A stretch of DNA of 46,907 bases from Nitrospira sp. (GTDB lineage: Bacteria > Nitrospirota > Nitrospiria > Nitrospirales > Nitrospiraceae): the NCBI GenBank assembly GCA_016873495.1, contig VGXC01000026.1:1-46907 (forward strand). The letters are read 5' to 3'. The notes beneath the pieces are model-generated. The model did not search any database. It saw only the letters and a program-made list of their open reading frames with translations, and was not told where the DNA came from. Positions within the stretch are counted from its first letter, which is position 1, and each line of letters opens with the position of its first letter. Of this stretch, positions 1 to 11,171 are shown piece after piece. The position numbers were made by a program, and so were the translations under genes.

Positions 1-150
1 AAGACCAAACTGCGGCGGTACTACGGCATCCGACGGAGTCATTTTGTCCTCTACCTGAAGGAGATGGAATTTCGGTTCAACCATCGACGCGAGGATTTGC
101 CGCGTCTGATCGAGCGAATCTTGAAAAGGGCTCGTCCAAAACTAGACTAG
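1..150 (+). mobile_element. IS1595-type transposase, C-terminal fragment
   Basis: Frame 1 is open from the window edge to a TAG at 148-150. The 49 residues include YYGIRRSHFVLYLKEMEFRFNHR-like sequence, with the HF-LYLKE-EFRFNHR pattern typical of the end of the ISXO2-like DDE domain of IS1595-family transposases. The start and catalytic residues lie outside the window. The stop codon overlaps the end of the convergent cytochrome b reading frame, which breaks off here, so this is the right end of an insertion sequence. The terminal inverted repeat cannot be verified because the other end is not visible. Confidence 0.72.
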
Positions 151-1038
151 CTCCAACAAAAAATACCATTCGGGCACGGGGACGAAACTGGTGTCGGACG
201 GGTCCGCCTTGTCGGCGAGGGGAAAGGAGACGGTCAATGCGAGGAGCGACAGGCTGGCGAAGACGGCCAGCATGACCACCGCATCCATATACACTTGTCT
301 GGGGTAAAAGGGCTCGCTGGTCCGCAGACGGCGCTCGGCCGGGCCGGAGGCTCCAGGTTCTCCGCTCCGGCGTCGCTCGACGCCGCCCCGCCAGGGGCCG
401 GCCGGTCCGACGCATCGCAGAATAAAGAGGTGCAGCAGGATCAGCACAGCGATCGTGGCCGGCAGAAACAGCACGTGCACGGCAAAGAATCGCGAGAGCG
501 TCAGCGCGCCCAGTGTCTCCCCGCCGCGCAGGACACGCATCGCCAGATCGCCGATTACCGGCACGGTGCCGACCATGTTGATCCCAATCTGTGTCGCCCA
601 GTAGGCGTTCTGATCCCAGGGTAGCAAGTAGCCGGTAAAGGCAAACCCCAACGTAATCAAGAACAGCACGACGCCGACCATCCACAACAGTTCCCGGGGC
701 GGCTTATAGGCTCCGTAGAGAAACACTTGCAGCATGTGGAGGCCGATGGCGACGACCATCCCCGAGGCGCCCCATTGGTGGAGGCCCCGGACGAAGGAAC
801 CGAAGGCGATCTCGTTCTCGATGAATTGCACGCTGTCGTAGGCATGGTCGGGGGTCGGGGCGTAGTACAGGGTCAGAAACATGCCGGTGATCGCCTGAAG
901 CAGGAACAGGAAGAGCGTGGCGGAACCGAAGACGTAGATCCAGCTCGCCCCGCCGGGGATCGGTTCGTCCAGCAACCTCCGCCCCACCGCGTCGAGCTTC
1001 AGCCGGGTATCCAGCCACTCATAAATTTTCGAAGCCAT
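142..1038 (-). CDS. Cytochrome b (b6-type, fused), C-terminally truncated at an insertion sequence
   Basis: This is the membrane diheme subunit of a quinol oxidising bc-type complex. Two haem-ligand pairs are visible: H87/H101 (13 residues between) and H188/H203 (14 between). The second spacing is the cytochrome b6 pattern rather than the mitochondrial one. A linker of about 35 residues (about 211-245) joins this half to the start of a subunit-IV-like half. The Qo motif PEWY lies at 289-292. Only six residues follow before a TAG that sits in the transposase end, whereas fused proteins continue with several more helices. The gene is therefore cut off and probably non-functional as it stands, unless the element was acquired recently or the culture is mixed. 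It lies 65 bp downstream of the Rieske gene and is probably in the same operon. Confidence 0.85.
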   Translation of the reverse strand: MASKIYEWLDTRLKLDAVGRRLLDEPIPGGASWIYVFGSATLFLFLLQAITGMFLTLYYAPTPDHAYDSVQFIENEIAFGSFVRGLHQWGASGMVVAIGLHMLQVFLYGAYKPPRELLWMVGVVLFLITLGFAFTGYLLPWDQNAYWATQIGINMVGTVPVIGDLAMRVLRGGETLGALTLSRFFAVHVLFLPATIAVLILLHLFILRCVGPAGPWRGGVERRRSGEPGASGPAERRLRTSEPFYPRQVYMDAVVMLAVFASLSLLALTVSFPLADKADPSDTSFVPVPEWYFLLELV

Positions 1039-1048
1039 ATGTCTCGAA

Positions 1049-1116
1049 TGTTGAATTATTAATAACTTATTTTCGCTTCTGGTTTTAATTCAGCAGTCAC
1101 CATTTACAATTCAACA
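1049..1116. repeat. Inverted word block A between Rieske and cytochrome b
   Basis: TGTTGAATT at 1049-1057 is matched by AATTCAACA at 1108-1116, a perfect 9-bp inverted pair. TGAATT words also occur between the arms. The right arm covers the last codons and stop of the Rieske gene. It has the same architecture as the other word blocks in this window. Confidence 0.5.
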
Positions 1117-1652
1117 CTCTTCGTAAGGCCCGCTTTGAATTCCTTGTAGATCACGAAGAGTTTCCCGTTCTCCACCTTGGACGGCAGGACGTCCAGGCGG
1201 CGCGGGGCCGGTCCGCCCAGCACCTTGCCGGCCGCGTCATAGACGCTTCCGTGGCAGGGACACATGAATCGTTTGTCCGGGTCGTCCCAACGGTAGCTGC
1301 ATCCCAAATGGGTGCAGAGAGGCGAAAAGACCGTGACCTGCCCGTCTGCCTGCTTGACGGCCCAGATCGCCTTGTGGAGCTTGGTCGTGAGCCATCCGTC
1401 CCGAACGACTTGGAGGTAGTCGAGTTGTTTGGGCTCCCCGACCGTTAGGCCGGCGACGTCGCCGACTTCGACCCAGGCCTGTCGCCGCCGTTTGAAGGCC
1501 GGCGAGACGAGGTAGCCGATCAGCGGCACGGCCAAGCCCATCCCGATGAGCGCGACCGCGGCTCCCGTGGCCCGCTTGAAGAAAGTCCGGCGCGAGCCGG
1601 ACGGTTCGCAAAGCCCCTCCGTGACAGGGTCTTGTTGTTTCGGATGGTTCAC
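1104..1652 (-). CDS. Rieske 2Fe-2S protein of a cytochrome bc/b6f-type complex
   Basis: A 182-residue Rieske protein. The cluster-binding boxes are CTHLGC (113-118) and CPCHGS (131-136), giving the full C-x-H / C-x2-H ligand set and the disulfide cysteines. The N-terminus carries SRRTFFKR (20-27) followed by a hydrophobic stretch, a twin-arginine-type signal-anchor as expected for folded Fe-S export. It passes electrons from quinol to a cytochrome c on the periplasmic side. It precedes cytochrome b and two c-type cytochromes lie upstream, consistent with a bc-complex locus. An FNR-like site lies about 28 bp upstream of the start codon. The length is normal for the family. Confidence 0.93.
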   Translation of the reverse strand: MNHPKQQDPVTEGLCEPSGSRRTFFKRATGAAVALIGMGLAVPLIGYLVSPAFKRRRQAWVEVGDVAGLTVGEPKQLDYLQVVRDGWLTTKLHKAIWAVKQADGQVTVFSPLCTHLGCSYRWDDPDKRFMCPCHGSVYDAAGKVLGGPAPRRLDVLPSKVENGKLFVIYKEFKAGLTKSVEL

Positions 1653-1679
1653 AGGCGGATTCCCAGGAATTTGGCCGAG

Positions 1680-1693
1680 TTGATTGCGATCAG
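1680..1693 (-). promoter_or_regulatory. FNR/Crp-like operator upstream of the Rieske gene
   Basis: TTGATTGCGATCAG matches the FNR consensus TTGAT-N4-ATCAA at nine of ten positions. It is 28 bp upstream of the Rieske start. A Crp/Fnr-family regulator is encoded at 12023-12745. No promoter hexamers were identified with confidence. Confidence 0.4.
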
Positions 1694-1798
1694 CCGGTGC
1701 GCGCGGCCGATTATGATGGAGGCCGGGGTCCTATTTCGTCATGCCCCCGTCTTACGAGTCACCTCCCTCCGGCAAACCGGATGGGTTTCGGCAACCGG

Positions 1799-2212
1799 TT
1801 AGCGGAGGCAGTCGGCAAAAATCTCGTCGCATGCTTCGCATCCGTTAAGGGCTTCGGGCACGGCACGGTACTGCACGGACGTCACGCGGTCGTCTTTCAG
1901 CGTCACCGTCGCCTCGCAGCCGCGCCGCGGACAGGCGACGCTGCTGCGCGCGGCGGAAAAGAAATGTTCCAGCGCACTGGCGCGCTTGTAGTAGATCAGG
2001 GTCGCCGCGTCGCCGGCGGTTGTTTCGTGCGTCGGCGCGCCGGCGCACGTCAGGATCTCCTGTTTGGTCTTGCCGATCAGGCCCGTTTGGGTGGCCGACG
2101 GTTCGGCCTTCGGCACCGGCTGGCAGCCAAGCATACACAGCATGCTTGCCGCACCGACAAGCGTGCCCCACCAACGGACGCTTGGGGAGAGTGTAGGAGA
2201 ATCCTGCTCCAT
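1799..2212 (-). CDS. Small lipoprotein with a BamE/SmpA-like region
   Basis: A 137-residue protein with an N-terminal hydrophobic segment ending in a lipobox (MLGC, acylated Cys30). The stretch GLIGKTKQEILTCAGAP (about 44-60) resembles the start of the BamE/SmpA fold, in which a G-x-s-k-x-e-v/i-l-x-x-x-G-x-P helix is typical. Several cysteines (about 56, 94, 99, 125 and 128) suggest periplasmic disulfides. Function is not known, and the BamE likeness is by eye only. It lies upstream of the Rieske gene on the same strand, with a 146-bp gap that holds the FNR-like box. Confidence 0.6.
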   Translation of the reverse strand: MEQDSPTLSPSVRWWGTLVGAASMLCMLGCQPVPKAEPSATQTGLIGKTKQEILTCAGAPTHETTAGDAATLIYYKRASALEHFFSAARSSVACPRRGCEATVTLKDDRVTSVQYRAVPEALNGCEACDEIFADCLR

Positions 2213-2233
2213 GTTGCGTTTCTCCCTCAGGCG

Positions 2234-2455
2234 TCAGTGTGTCGTGTCCGGCTGTTTCGTCGGACAGGTATTGATGCCTAATAAGGTCCAGGCTGGACAG
2301 TAGCCGATGAGGCCTGTCACCAACGCGACCCCCCCGACCACCAGTGCCGCGGTCATTGCGGCAGTGGGCAGTCCGCCGAAGGCTCCAAGCCCCAGCAGGA
2401 TCGCGCCTACTCCGATGCGAATCGGTCGTTCGATTCCGCCGACGTTGCCTTGCAT
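2234..2455 (-). CDS. DUF2892 (YgaP-like) small inner-membrane protein
   Basis: A 73-residue protein matching the DUF2892 pattern. The N-terminus is NVGGIERPIRIGVG, two hydrophobic segments follow (about 15-30 and 33-52), and there is a GYCPAWTLLGINTC motif at 50-64. Such proteins are small double-span membrane proteins, sometimes fused to rhodanese domains. The two conserved cysteines fit a link with sulfur or thiol chemistry, but the role is unknown. It lies 21 bp upstream of the lipoprotein gene. A second DUF2892 protein is at 10251-10439. Confidence 0.8.
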   Translation of the reverse strand: MQGNVGGIERPIRIGVGAILLGLGAFGGLPTAAMTAALVVGGVALVTGLIGYCPAWTLLGINTCPTKQPDTTH

Positions 2456-2530
2456 GGTGGTCCCTCCCTTGCTAAGAAGCTGTCAGCCGACAGGTCTCAG
2501 CCTTCGGAATTTGAAGCTGAACGTTGACGG

Positions 2531-3007
2531 CTATTTGTGTTCCTGCAGCCGATACAGGTCATGACAGGTCGTGCAGCGCGCCGTGATGCTCGACAGACGT
2601 TGCAGAATCTGCTGCGGCGATTCCTGCTGTGCGATGGCGTCGGCCAGTCCGTCGAAATCCTTGTGCACCGACATCCCCATCTGTTTGAACGCCAGCGGCA
2701 GCTTGGCCATGAGCGCGGGATTGACGTCGGCCGCCATGCCCATCCCGGCCTTTCTCGCCGCCTGCTCGGCCGATTGCCGGTCTGCCTCTTGGTCCGGTCC
2801 GCCCGCCCAGGCGATCACCCCGTGCACGGCTTTGAGCAAATCGCGCATCTCTCCGAGAACTTGGTCACGCTCCGAGGCGGCCAGGGCGATCTCGGTCCGT
2901 CCGTCCGCCCCCGGCTTCGTCATGCCTTTCACGAACAGGATCGCCAGCGCCGCGACGAGCACGACCCAGAGCAGTATGGCGAGGAGGCTCAACCGACCGG
3001 CGCTCAT
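2531..3007 (-). CDS. Membrane-anchored monohaem cytochrome with C-terminal CxxCH (cytochrome c'-like)
   Basis: 158 residues with an N-terminal membrane anchor (about 7-28) and a haem-binding CTTCH at 145-149, only nine residues from the C-terminus. A C-terminal haem site after a mostly helical domain is the layout of cytochrome c'/c-556 four-helix-bundle proteins, and residues 40-140 are helix-rich, which fits. The ATG at 3007 was chosen because it overlaps the stop of the upstream cytochrome gene by four bases (ATGA) and starts the anchor. A longer frame exists upstream but lies inside the other gene. The two genes are almost certainly co-translated. Confidence 0.78.
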   Translation of the reverse strand: MSAGRLSLLAILLWVVLVAALAILFVKGMTKPGADGRTEIALAASERDQVLGEMRDLLKAVHGVIAWAGGPDQEADRQSAEQAARKAGMGMAADVNPALMAKLPLAFKQMGMSVHKDFDGLADAIAQQESPQQILQRLSSITARCTTCHDLYRLQEHK

Positions 3008-3363
3008 GGCGCCACGGCTCCCAGGGTTCTCACATAAGCTATCACATCTGCGATGTCCCGCTCGACGAGGCGTCCCTTCCAGGCCGCCATCTCCGTGCCC
3101 GGTTTGCCATGTTCGATGATGTTCATGAGCACGGCCTCCAATTTTTTCTTGCTCTTCGCGCCGGTCAGGTCGGCGGCGGGAGGAATCAGCCCTTGGCCGA
3201 CCGGACCCTCCCCCGTGCCCCGGACTCCGTGACAGCCGGCGCAATGTCGTTCATACAGGGGCTTCCCCGCCTCCGGGTCCCCGCTTGCCGCAGCCGCCAA
3301 CGACCCGGCCCACCAGAAGGGCAGGAAGAGGCAGACCAGGGTCCGCAGAGCAAATCGTCTCAT
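3004..3363 (-). CDS. Periplasmic class I c-type cytochrome
   Basis: 119 residues. A signal peptide covers about 1-26 with an AAA-A cleavage region. The haem motif is CAGCH (41-45), followed by a GxGxGPVGQGLIPPA loop. Met92 in GTEMAAW is the likely sixth ligand. The C-terminal helix RDIADVIAYVRTL is typical of small cytochrome c domains. It is a soluble electron carrier or subunit working with the bc complex encoded downstream. The start at 3363 gives the signal peptide; the open frame extends upstream without a plausible leader. It is coupled to the next cytochrome by a 4-bp overlap. Confidence 0.88.
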   Translation of the reverse strand: MRRFALRTLVCLFLPFWWAGSLAAAASGDPEAGKPLYERHCAGCHGVRGTGEGPVGQGLIPPAADLTGAKSKKKLEAVLMNIIEHGKPGTEMAAWKGRLVERDIADVIAYVRTLGAVAP

Positions 3364-3685
3364 GGGTTGATCCCGCTCGGTGCAGGCCTCGGCCAGGGAG
3401 AAGCTCTGCGCCTCTTCCTTGCCAGGAGCATGCCAGGGAAGGGCTCTGTGGATGGCGAGACAATGCCATCGATACAAGGAGTTTGGGGAGGATGGCGGAG
3501 GGTCGATGCGTCCAATGGAGCGAAATGCTACAGGGGTAAGGGCGGCTCTAGTCCGAGACGCCACAGCCCATAAAAGAATTGACGATTGTGTGATTGCCGC
3601 GATTATGATGGGGTCACTAATCATTGGCAATTCCATACACTCCTACCATCGCCAGTCATGGCGATCTTTCAATCGTCGATCTGCC
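3364..3685. other. Non-coding gap between the OsmC gene and the cytochrome pair
   Basis: No convincing gene is present. Frames across it lack a start and a coding pattern. It must contain the promoter of the cytochrome pair, but no clear hexamers are visible. The only structure is the small hairpin near 3648-3665, just downstream of the OsmC stop. Confidence 0.5.
3648..3665 (-). terminator. Short hairpin downstream of the OsmC-family gene
   Basis: ATCGCC (3648-3653) and GGCGAT (3660-3665) form a 6-bp stem with a 6-nt loop, 21 bp after the stop codon at 3686. There is no strong T-run, so termination is uncertain. Confidence 0.3.
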
Positions 3686-4120
3686 TTAGCGGACCGTCGG
3701 CTCCAGCGTGACCCTGGTCTTCATCGAATTGGAGATCAGGCAGTTGGCCTCCGCTTTTTCGAGAATCTCTTTGGCCTTGGCTGCGTCCCCGCCCTGCGCC
3801 AGGGTCAGCGTCGGCCGCAAGGTGATGCGGGTGAACTGAAACTTGCCCTCCACCAATTCGAGCAGGCCCTCGGCGTCGCTCTCGTACGACGTGAACGCGA
3901 GGCCGGCCCGCTCGGCAAAGGCGAGGAAGGTGGTCATCAGGCAGATGTTCGCCGAGGCCACGAAGAGATCCTCCGGCGACCAGATGCCTTCGTGCCCCTT
4001 GAACTCCGGCGGGGTGGCCACCTGAATGTCCGGTTTACCGGCCGCCGAGATGCTGCCGATCTTCCGCTCGGTCCATTTTACCGCCGTACGATACGTGTAG
4101 GTTTTGCTGCGGACTTCCAT
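3686..4120 (-). CDS. OsmC/Ohr-family peroxiredoxin-like protein
   Basis: 144 residues of the OsmC fold. Cys60 in ASANICLMT and Cys127 in EANCLIS are the two positions used for reduction of organic hydroperoxides in the OsmC/Ohr family. The motif SPEDLFVAS (48-56) just before the first cysteine is characteristic. It is a cytoplasmic thiol-dependent hydroperoxide reductase. It follows the TolC gene on the same strand after 76 bp, so it may share the efflux transcript. A weak hairpin at 4143-4164 lies between them. Whether it is OsmC, Ohr or YhfA type cannot be settled by eye. Confidence 0.87.
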   Translation of the reverse strand: MEVRSKTYTYRTAVKWTERKIGSISAAGKPDIQVATPPEFKGHEGIWSPEDLFVASANICLMTTFLAFAERAGLAFTSYESDAEGLLELVEGKFQFTRITLRPTLTLAQGGDAAKAKEILEKAEANCLISNSMKTRVTLEPTVR

Positions 4121-4142
4121 GCATCCTCCTCATGGTTCGGGG

Positions 4143-4164
4143 AGCGGGCCAGGGCGACCCCGCT
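4143..4164 (-). terminator. Weak hairpin between the TolC and OsmC genes
   Basis: AGCGGG (4143-4148) pairs with CCCGCT (4159-4164) around a 10-nt loop. It has no T-tract and may only attenuate read-through. Confidence 0.2.
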
Positions 4165-4196
4165 ACTGGGATGCGCCTGCCGCCTGCGTTCCATCA

Positions 4197-5609
4197 TCAA
4201 TACAGGGTTTCGAGTTTTCCTTCCGCCCGCGCCAGATTGACCCGGGAAGCGTTGAAGCGGAACAGGGCTTCGATGACGTTGTCGCGCGCACGGGCCACCG
4301 AGGTCTGCGCGTTCGTGACCTCGATGTTGTTGGCAATGCCGGCTTCAAAGCGATCCCGCGCCAACTCCAGCTCTCTCATCGCCAGCTTCAGGCCCTCCTC
4401 CGACACGGCCACTTGCTGGCGTGACGACGCGAGGGTAATGAGGGCGTTCCGCACTTCCAGGGTGACTTGGTCGGACACGTCTTTCATCCGGATGGATTCC
4501 TGGCGCACCTTGCTGCGGCCCTCCGAGACGCGGCCTTCCCGCTGTCCGCCGTCGAACACCGGAACCGACAGGGTGACGCCGACCGAGCGGGTCGCGAACG
4601 ATTCCTCGGCTTTCAGGCCGATCATTCCGTAGTCGCCGTTGAAATTGAGCGAGGGCAGCCGTTCGCTCGTGACCGAGCTGAGGCTGAGCGCTGCCAGCTT
4701 TTCCCGGGTCGCCTGGGCTTTCAGCTCCACCCGGTTTTCCCGCGCAGCCGCCAGGACATCGTGCGGAGCCTGAATCGCGACCTCCACCAGTTTGAGTTCG
4801 TCCGCGAGGGTCAGGCGGACATCGAAGTCGATCCCCAGCGCGCGAATCAGATTCAATTTCGCGCTGTCGCGATCGCTCTGGGCGACCAGCAATCGCTGTT
4901 TCTCGTTTTCCATGTGGACTTGCTCGCGGGTTACGTCGAGTCCGGTCGCGACGCCGGATTTTTTCCGGTCCTGCGCGAGCTTGAGGAGCCGCTGGCTCAG
5001 CTCCACGTTGGCGTCGCCGGCTTTCACCGCCGCTTCGGCCCGGAGCGCTTCCATATAGAGCAGGGCCACGGTCGCCGTCGTGTCCCGCTTGGCGATCTCG
5101 GCCTCCAGGGACGCCACTTCGACGCCGGTCCGCGCCGCTCGCCATCGCTGGATGAGGCTCATGCTGAAAATATTCTGGACGATTGTTGCGCGCGCATCGA
5201 AGACATTGAACGGGTCGGTGATGCCGCCGCTTCCGAGCCCCAAGGTCGACAGCTTGTTGGTGGGAATCCCGAACGTGGCGAGATTGACGGTCTGGTTCCG
5301 CTGATTCACGAAGCCGGACAGGTTGGGCATGAGCGCGCCGCGGCTGGTGTCGGCGATGCCTTGGGCCGTCTGAATCTGCTCCTTGAGCAGGCGGACCTTG
5401 GGGTTATTGTCCAGGGCCGCTTCGATCGCGTCGTGGAGGCTTAACCGCAGCTCAGGCTGAGCGGGCGACTCGGTTTCAGCGGCGGATGCCGCGCCCGTGC
5501 CGACGAGACAGAGCCACAGCGTGACGAAGCCCGTGCAAAAGAGCATCCCCGGCATCCCGCCTCTTTGACCGGAAACCGGGAAACGATGGGGGGCCAGTCG
5601 ATTCAACAC
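4197..5609 (-). CDS. TolC-family outer-membrane efflux protein
   Basis: About 470 residues, the usual length for TolC/CusC-type trimeric outer-membrane channels. A signal peptide ends near AASAAE. The mature part starts with LSLHDAIEAALDNNPKVRLL, the standard outer-membrane efflux repeat, and a second repeat begins near LKAQATREKLAALSL. Long alternating helices and ASSRQQVAVSEEGLKLA/ELARDRFEAGIANNIEV complete the pattern. The GTG at 5609 was chosen because AGGAGG lies six bases upstream; a TTG at 5615 sits directly against that Shine-Dalgarno and a TTG at 5606 is also possible. It is the exit duct for the RND pump encoded just upstream. Confidence 0.92.
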   Translation of the reverse strand: MLNRLAPHRFPVSGQRGGMPGMLFCTGFVTLWLCLVGTGAASAAETESPAQPELRLSLHDAIEAALDNNPKVRLLKEQIQTAQGIADTSRGALMPNLSGFVNQRNQTVNLATFGIPTNKLSTLGLGSGGITDPFNVFDARATIVQNIFSMSLIQRWRAARTGVEVASLEAEIAKRDTTATVALLYMEALRAEAAVKAGDANVELSQRLLKLAQDRKKSGVATGLDVTREQVHMENEKQRLLVAQSDRDSAKLNLIRALGIDFDVRLTLADELKLVEVAIQAPHDVLAAARENRVELKAQATREKLAALSLSSVTSERLPSLNFNGDYGMIGLKAEESFATRSVGVTLSVPVFDGGQREGRVSEGRSKVRQESIRMKDVSDQVTLEVRNALITLASSRQQVAVSEEGLKLAMRELELARDRFEAGIANNIEVTNAQTSVARARDNVIEALFRFNASRVNLARAEGKLETLY

Positions 5610-5826
5610 AAGCAACCTCCTTGCAAGGAGACGGCCTCAGTGGGTTGAAGAGAGAGTCTCCAACATGTCAATGGCTTGTGGGTTCTTGAATGTGCGCATT
5701 CGGGAAGACGGGGAATCCTGCCACAGCGCAGGGTTTGTGGATGGAGCGGAAATCCACAGGATCGGCATCGGTGTCGTTCGGGCGCGTCCACGGAGGGCGT
5801 GCGCGTCAACGCCGGTCGGTAGCTGC

Positions 5827-9108
<3,282 letters not shown>

Positions 9109-9128
9109 GGGCGAAGGCGCGTCACCGT

Positions 9129-10193
9129 TTACGCGGCGTTCGTCCTGACCGGACGCCGCGAGACTTGGACCGGGGTGCCGTCCGCCCCCTTGGCGGCGTC
9201 GGCCAGCACCGACTCACCCACATTGAGGCCGGAGAGCACTTCCAAGTTGGCGCCCAGGTCGCGGCCGATCTTGACCCAGCGCAGACGGGCGATGCGGTCG
9301 GTGCCGACCACATAGACACCGGTGAGCTGGCCCCGTTCGAACACCGACGCTCTGGGGAGGACAATCGTCTGCGTCGCCCCGGTGTCCAATTGAACGCGTC
9401 CGAACATGCCGGTTCTGAGCCCCGGCATGGCGGGCAGGTCCACCTTGACCAGGAAGGTGTGCGTGTTCGGATCTCCGGTGGGCAGGAGCTGAGACACGGT
9501 CCCTTCCAGGGACCCTTCTTGCCCGTTGAGCGCGTCGATGGTCACGGGGATGCGCATGCCGCGGGAGATTGCCCTGAGATTCCCCTCGGCCACGGTGGTT
9601 TCCAGTCGGAGATGGCGGGGGTCTCCCAGCTTCAGGAGCGGCTGGCCGGGCGACGCCAACTCCCCGGCCTCGATTTTTTTCTCCGTGATCACCCCGTCGA
9701 AGGGGGCTTTGATGACGGTGTGGCTGAGCTGCGCGGCCGCGGTCTGCATGCCGGCCTCCGCCACCTTGAAAGTCCGTCTGGCATTGTCCAGGTCCTGCCG
9801 GGACACGGCTTCGTCGGCGAAGAGCTGCTCCATGCGGGTCAGATGGACGCGGGCATTCTCCAGCTCCGCTTCCGCCCGCGCCAGGTTGGCCCGGAGGTCT
9901 CGGCTGTCCAGCGTGACCAGCACCTGGCCCTTGGTCACGGACTGGCCTTCCTTGATCCGCAGGTCTTCGACCGCCGCTCGGATTTGGCTCGACAACGTGG
10001 CCTGGATCGCGGCGGTCACTTGGCCGGTCAGCTCCAACCGGACGGGCACCGATGCGAGGCGAGCCTCTACCACCGAGACCCGCACGGCCTGCGGCAGCGG
10101 AGACCCGGCCGGCGCCTTGGTGGAATCTTCCTGAGGACTGCAGCCGGCCGCCCAGAGCAGGAGTACAACAGCCAACGTCCTCACCATCGACAC
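9129..10193 (-). CDS. RND efflux periplasmic adaptor, lipoprotein type
   Basis: 354 residues with a lipobox LLWAAGC (Cys18). A barrel-sandwich half-motif is at SSQIRAAVEDLRIKEGQSVTKGQVL, then a helical hairpin (about 100-150), then the second half-motif HTVIKAPFDGVITEKKIEAGE, and a beta-barrel/membrane-proximal tail. This is the classical HlyD/AcrA order. It bridges the RND pump and TolC channel in the periplasm. The gene order adaptor-pump-channel is canonical. The likely start is ATG 10193, with a second in-frame ATG two codons on. Confidence 0.93.
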   Translation of the reverse strand: MSMVRTLAVVLLLWAAGCSPQEDSTKAPAGSPLPQAVRVSVVEARLASVPVRLELTGQVTAAIQATLSSQIRAAVEDLRIKEGQSVTKGQVLVTLDSRDLRANLARAEAELENARVHLTRMEQLFADEAVSRQDLDNARRTFKVAEAGMQTAAAQLSHTVIKAPFDGVITEKKIEAGELASPGQPLLKLGDPRHLRLETTVAEGNLRAISRGMRIPVTIDALNGQEGSLEGTVSQLLPTGDPNTHTFLVKVDLPAMPGLRTGMFGRVQLDTGATQTIVLPRASVFERGQLTGVYVVGTDRIARLRWVKIGRDLGANLEVLSGLNVGESVLADAAKGADGTPVQVSRRPVRTNAA

Positions 10194-10250
10194 CTCATCG
10201 CCGCCGGGGCCGCCCGTTCTGTCGACGTCTGGTTGTGCGCACGCCCGATC

Positions 10251-10439
10251 CTATTCCTGCACGCCCAGCGTCCGCAACAGCGCCATCATCGGACACCAGC
10301 CGGTGAGTGCGGACTGGATCAGGTTCACGGCGACGAACGCAGCGACATAGTTCCACGCCGGATGCACGACGGCGCCCAGAACCACGGCGACCAGGACAAA
10401 CAAGCCGGCGATCAGCCGGAGCCATTCATCGAGTTTCAT
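10251..10439 (-). CDS. DUF2892-type small membrane protein, first gene of the efflux operon
   Basis: 62 residues with two membrane segments (about 5-25 and 29-45) and the GWCPMMALLRTLGV ending typical of DUF2892 proteins. The ATG at 10439 has AGGAGG seven to eight bases upstream. The frame extends further upstream, but that part looks non-coding. It precedes the adaptor gene by 57 bp. It is a paralogue of the protein at 2234-2455, with a single Cys in the CP motif. Confidence 0.75.
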   Translation of the reverse strand: MKLDEWLRLIAGLFVLVAVVLGAVVHPAWNYVAAFVAVNLIQSALTGWCPMMALLRTLGVQE

Positions 10440-10678
10440 CGGGGCTCCCTCCTTTTCCCATTGTCTGCCTGTGGGAGGCACACGTGGCGGGAAAGATTCA
10501 GGGCTCGTCGTCATTCTCAGAAAGCAAGGAGGGAGCCAGGAGCAGAGATGGGCGGCGTAGAAGTTTCGCAATCAAATCAGCCGGTTCGTGAAGATATGGA
10601 GGGTGGCTGTTCGGAAGGGAGGAGTTGCGCCACAGCCGGGCACCTCATGTTGTAGCAGAAGACCACAGGCTCGGTCGG

Positions 10679-11152
10679 TTATCGTCGCGCGAGCGTCACG
10701 GCACACAATAAGATACCCAGTGCGAGGAGGAGCGACAGGCGCGGCACCCAGCGGGACGAGCCGACGAGCCAGCGGTCCCGGTCGGAGCGGTTCTCCTCCG
10801 GAACGCCGAGGATGCGGCCGACGCGGGGGCCGAGGAAGAGGTCATGGATGGCCGTCAGCAGGAGCAGCAAGAGCACCAGCGCCAGCTTGGCCTGCACGAC
10901 CGGGGGCCAGGCCGTCGGGGCCAGCGGGGAGGCCACGTGCCGGCCGAGCAGCAGCGGTCCGGTGACCAGCAAGAGCAGGATGCACATCCACACGAGCCGG
11001 CGGAAGCGCAAGGCGACGGCTTTGAAGAAGGGGCGACAAGACGAAGCGAACGAATCCTGCCGCAGTACGGGGACCAACGTGAGCGAGAGGAACAACATCC
11101 CCCCGATCCAGAGGACGGCGGCGAAGAGATGGATCCAGGCGAGCACGAGCAT
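10679..11152 (-). CDS. CopD-like four-helix membrane protein
   Basis: 157 residues with four hydrophobic segments. The first holds WIHLFAAVLWIGGMLFLS, matching the H-x6-W-x-G-G signature of the CopD/DUF4149-type membrane domain. A C-terminal segment is at RLSLLLALGILLCAVTL. Relatives are linked to copper import or tolerance or are uncharacterised; the histidine and tryptophan signature is what can be seen here. The gene starts 19 bp after the PSP1-domain gene on the same strand, so it is probably co-transcribed with it. Confidence 0.72.
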   Translation of the reverse strand: MLVLAWIHLFAAVLWIGGMLFLSLTLVPVLRQDSFASSCRPFFKAVALRFRRLVWMCILLLLVTGPLLLGRHVASPLAPTAWPPVVQAKLALVLLLLLLTAIHDLFLGPRVGRILGVPEENRSDRDRWLVGSSRWVPRLSLLLALGILLCAVTLARR

Positions 11153-11171
11153 GGGAGGACGCTCTTAGCGA

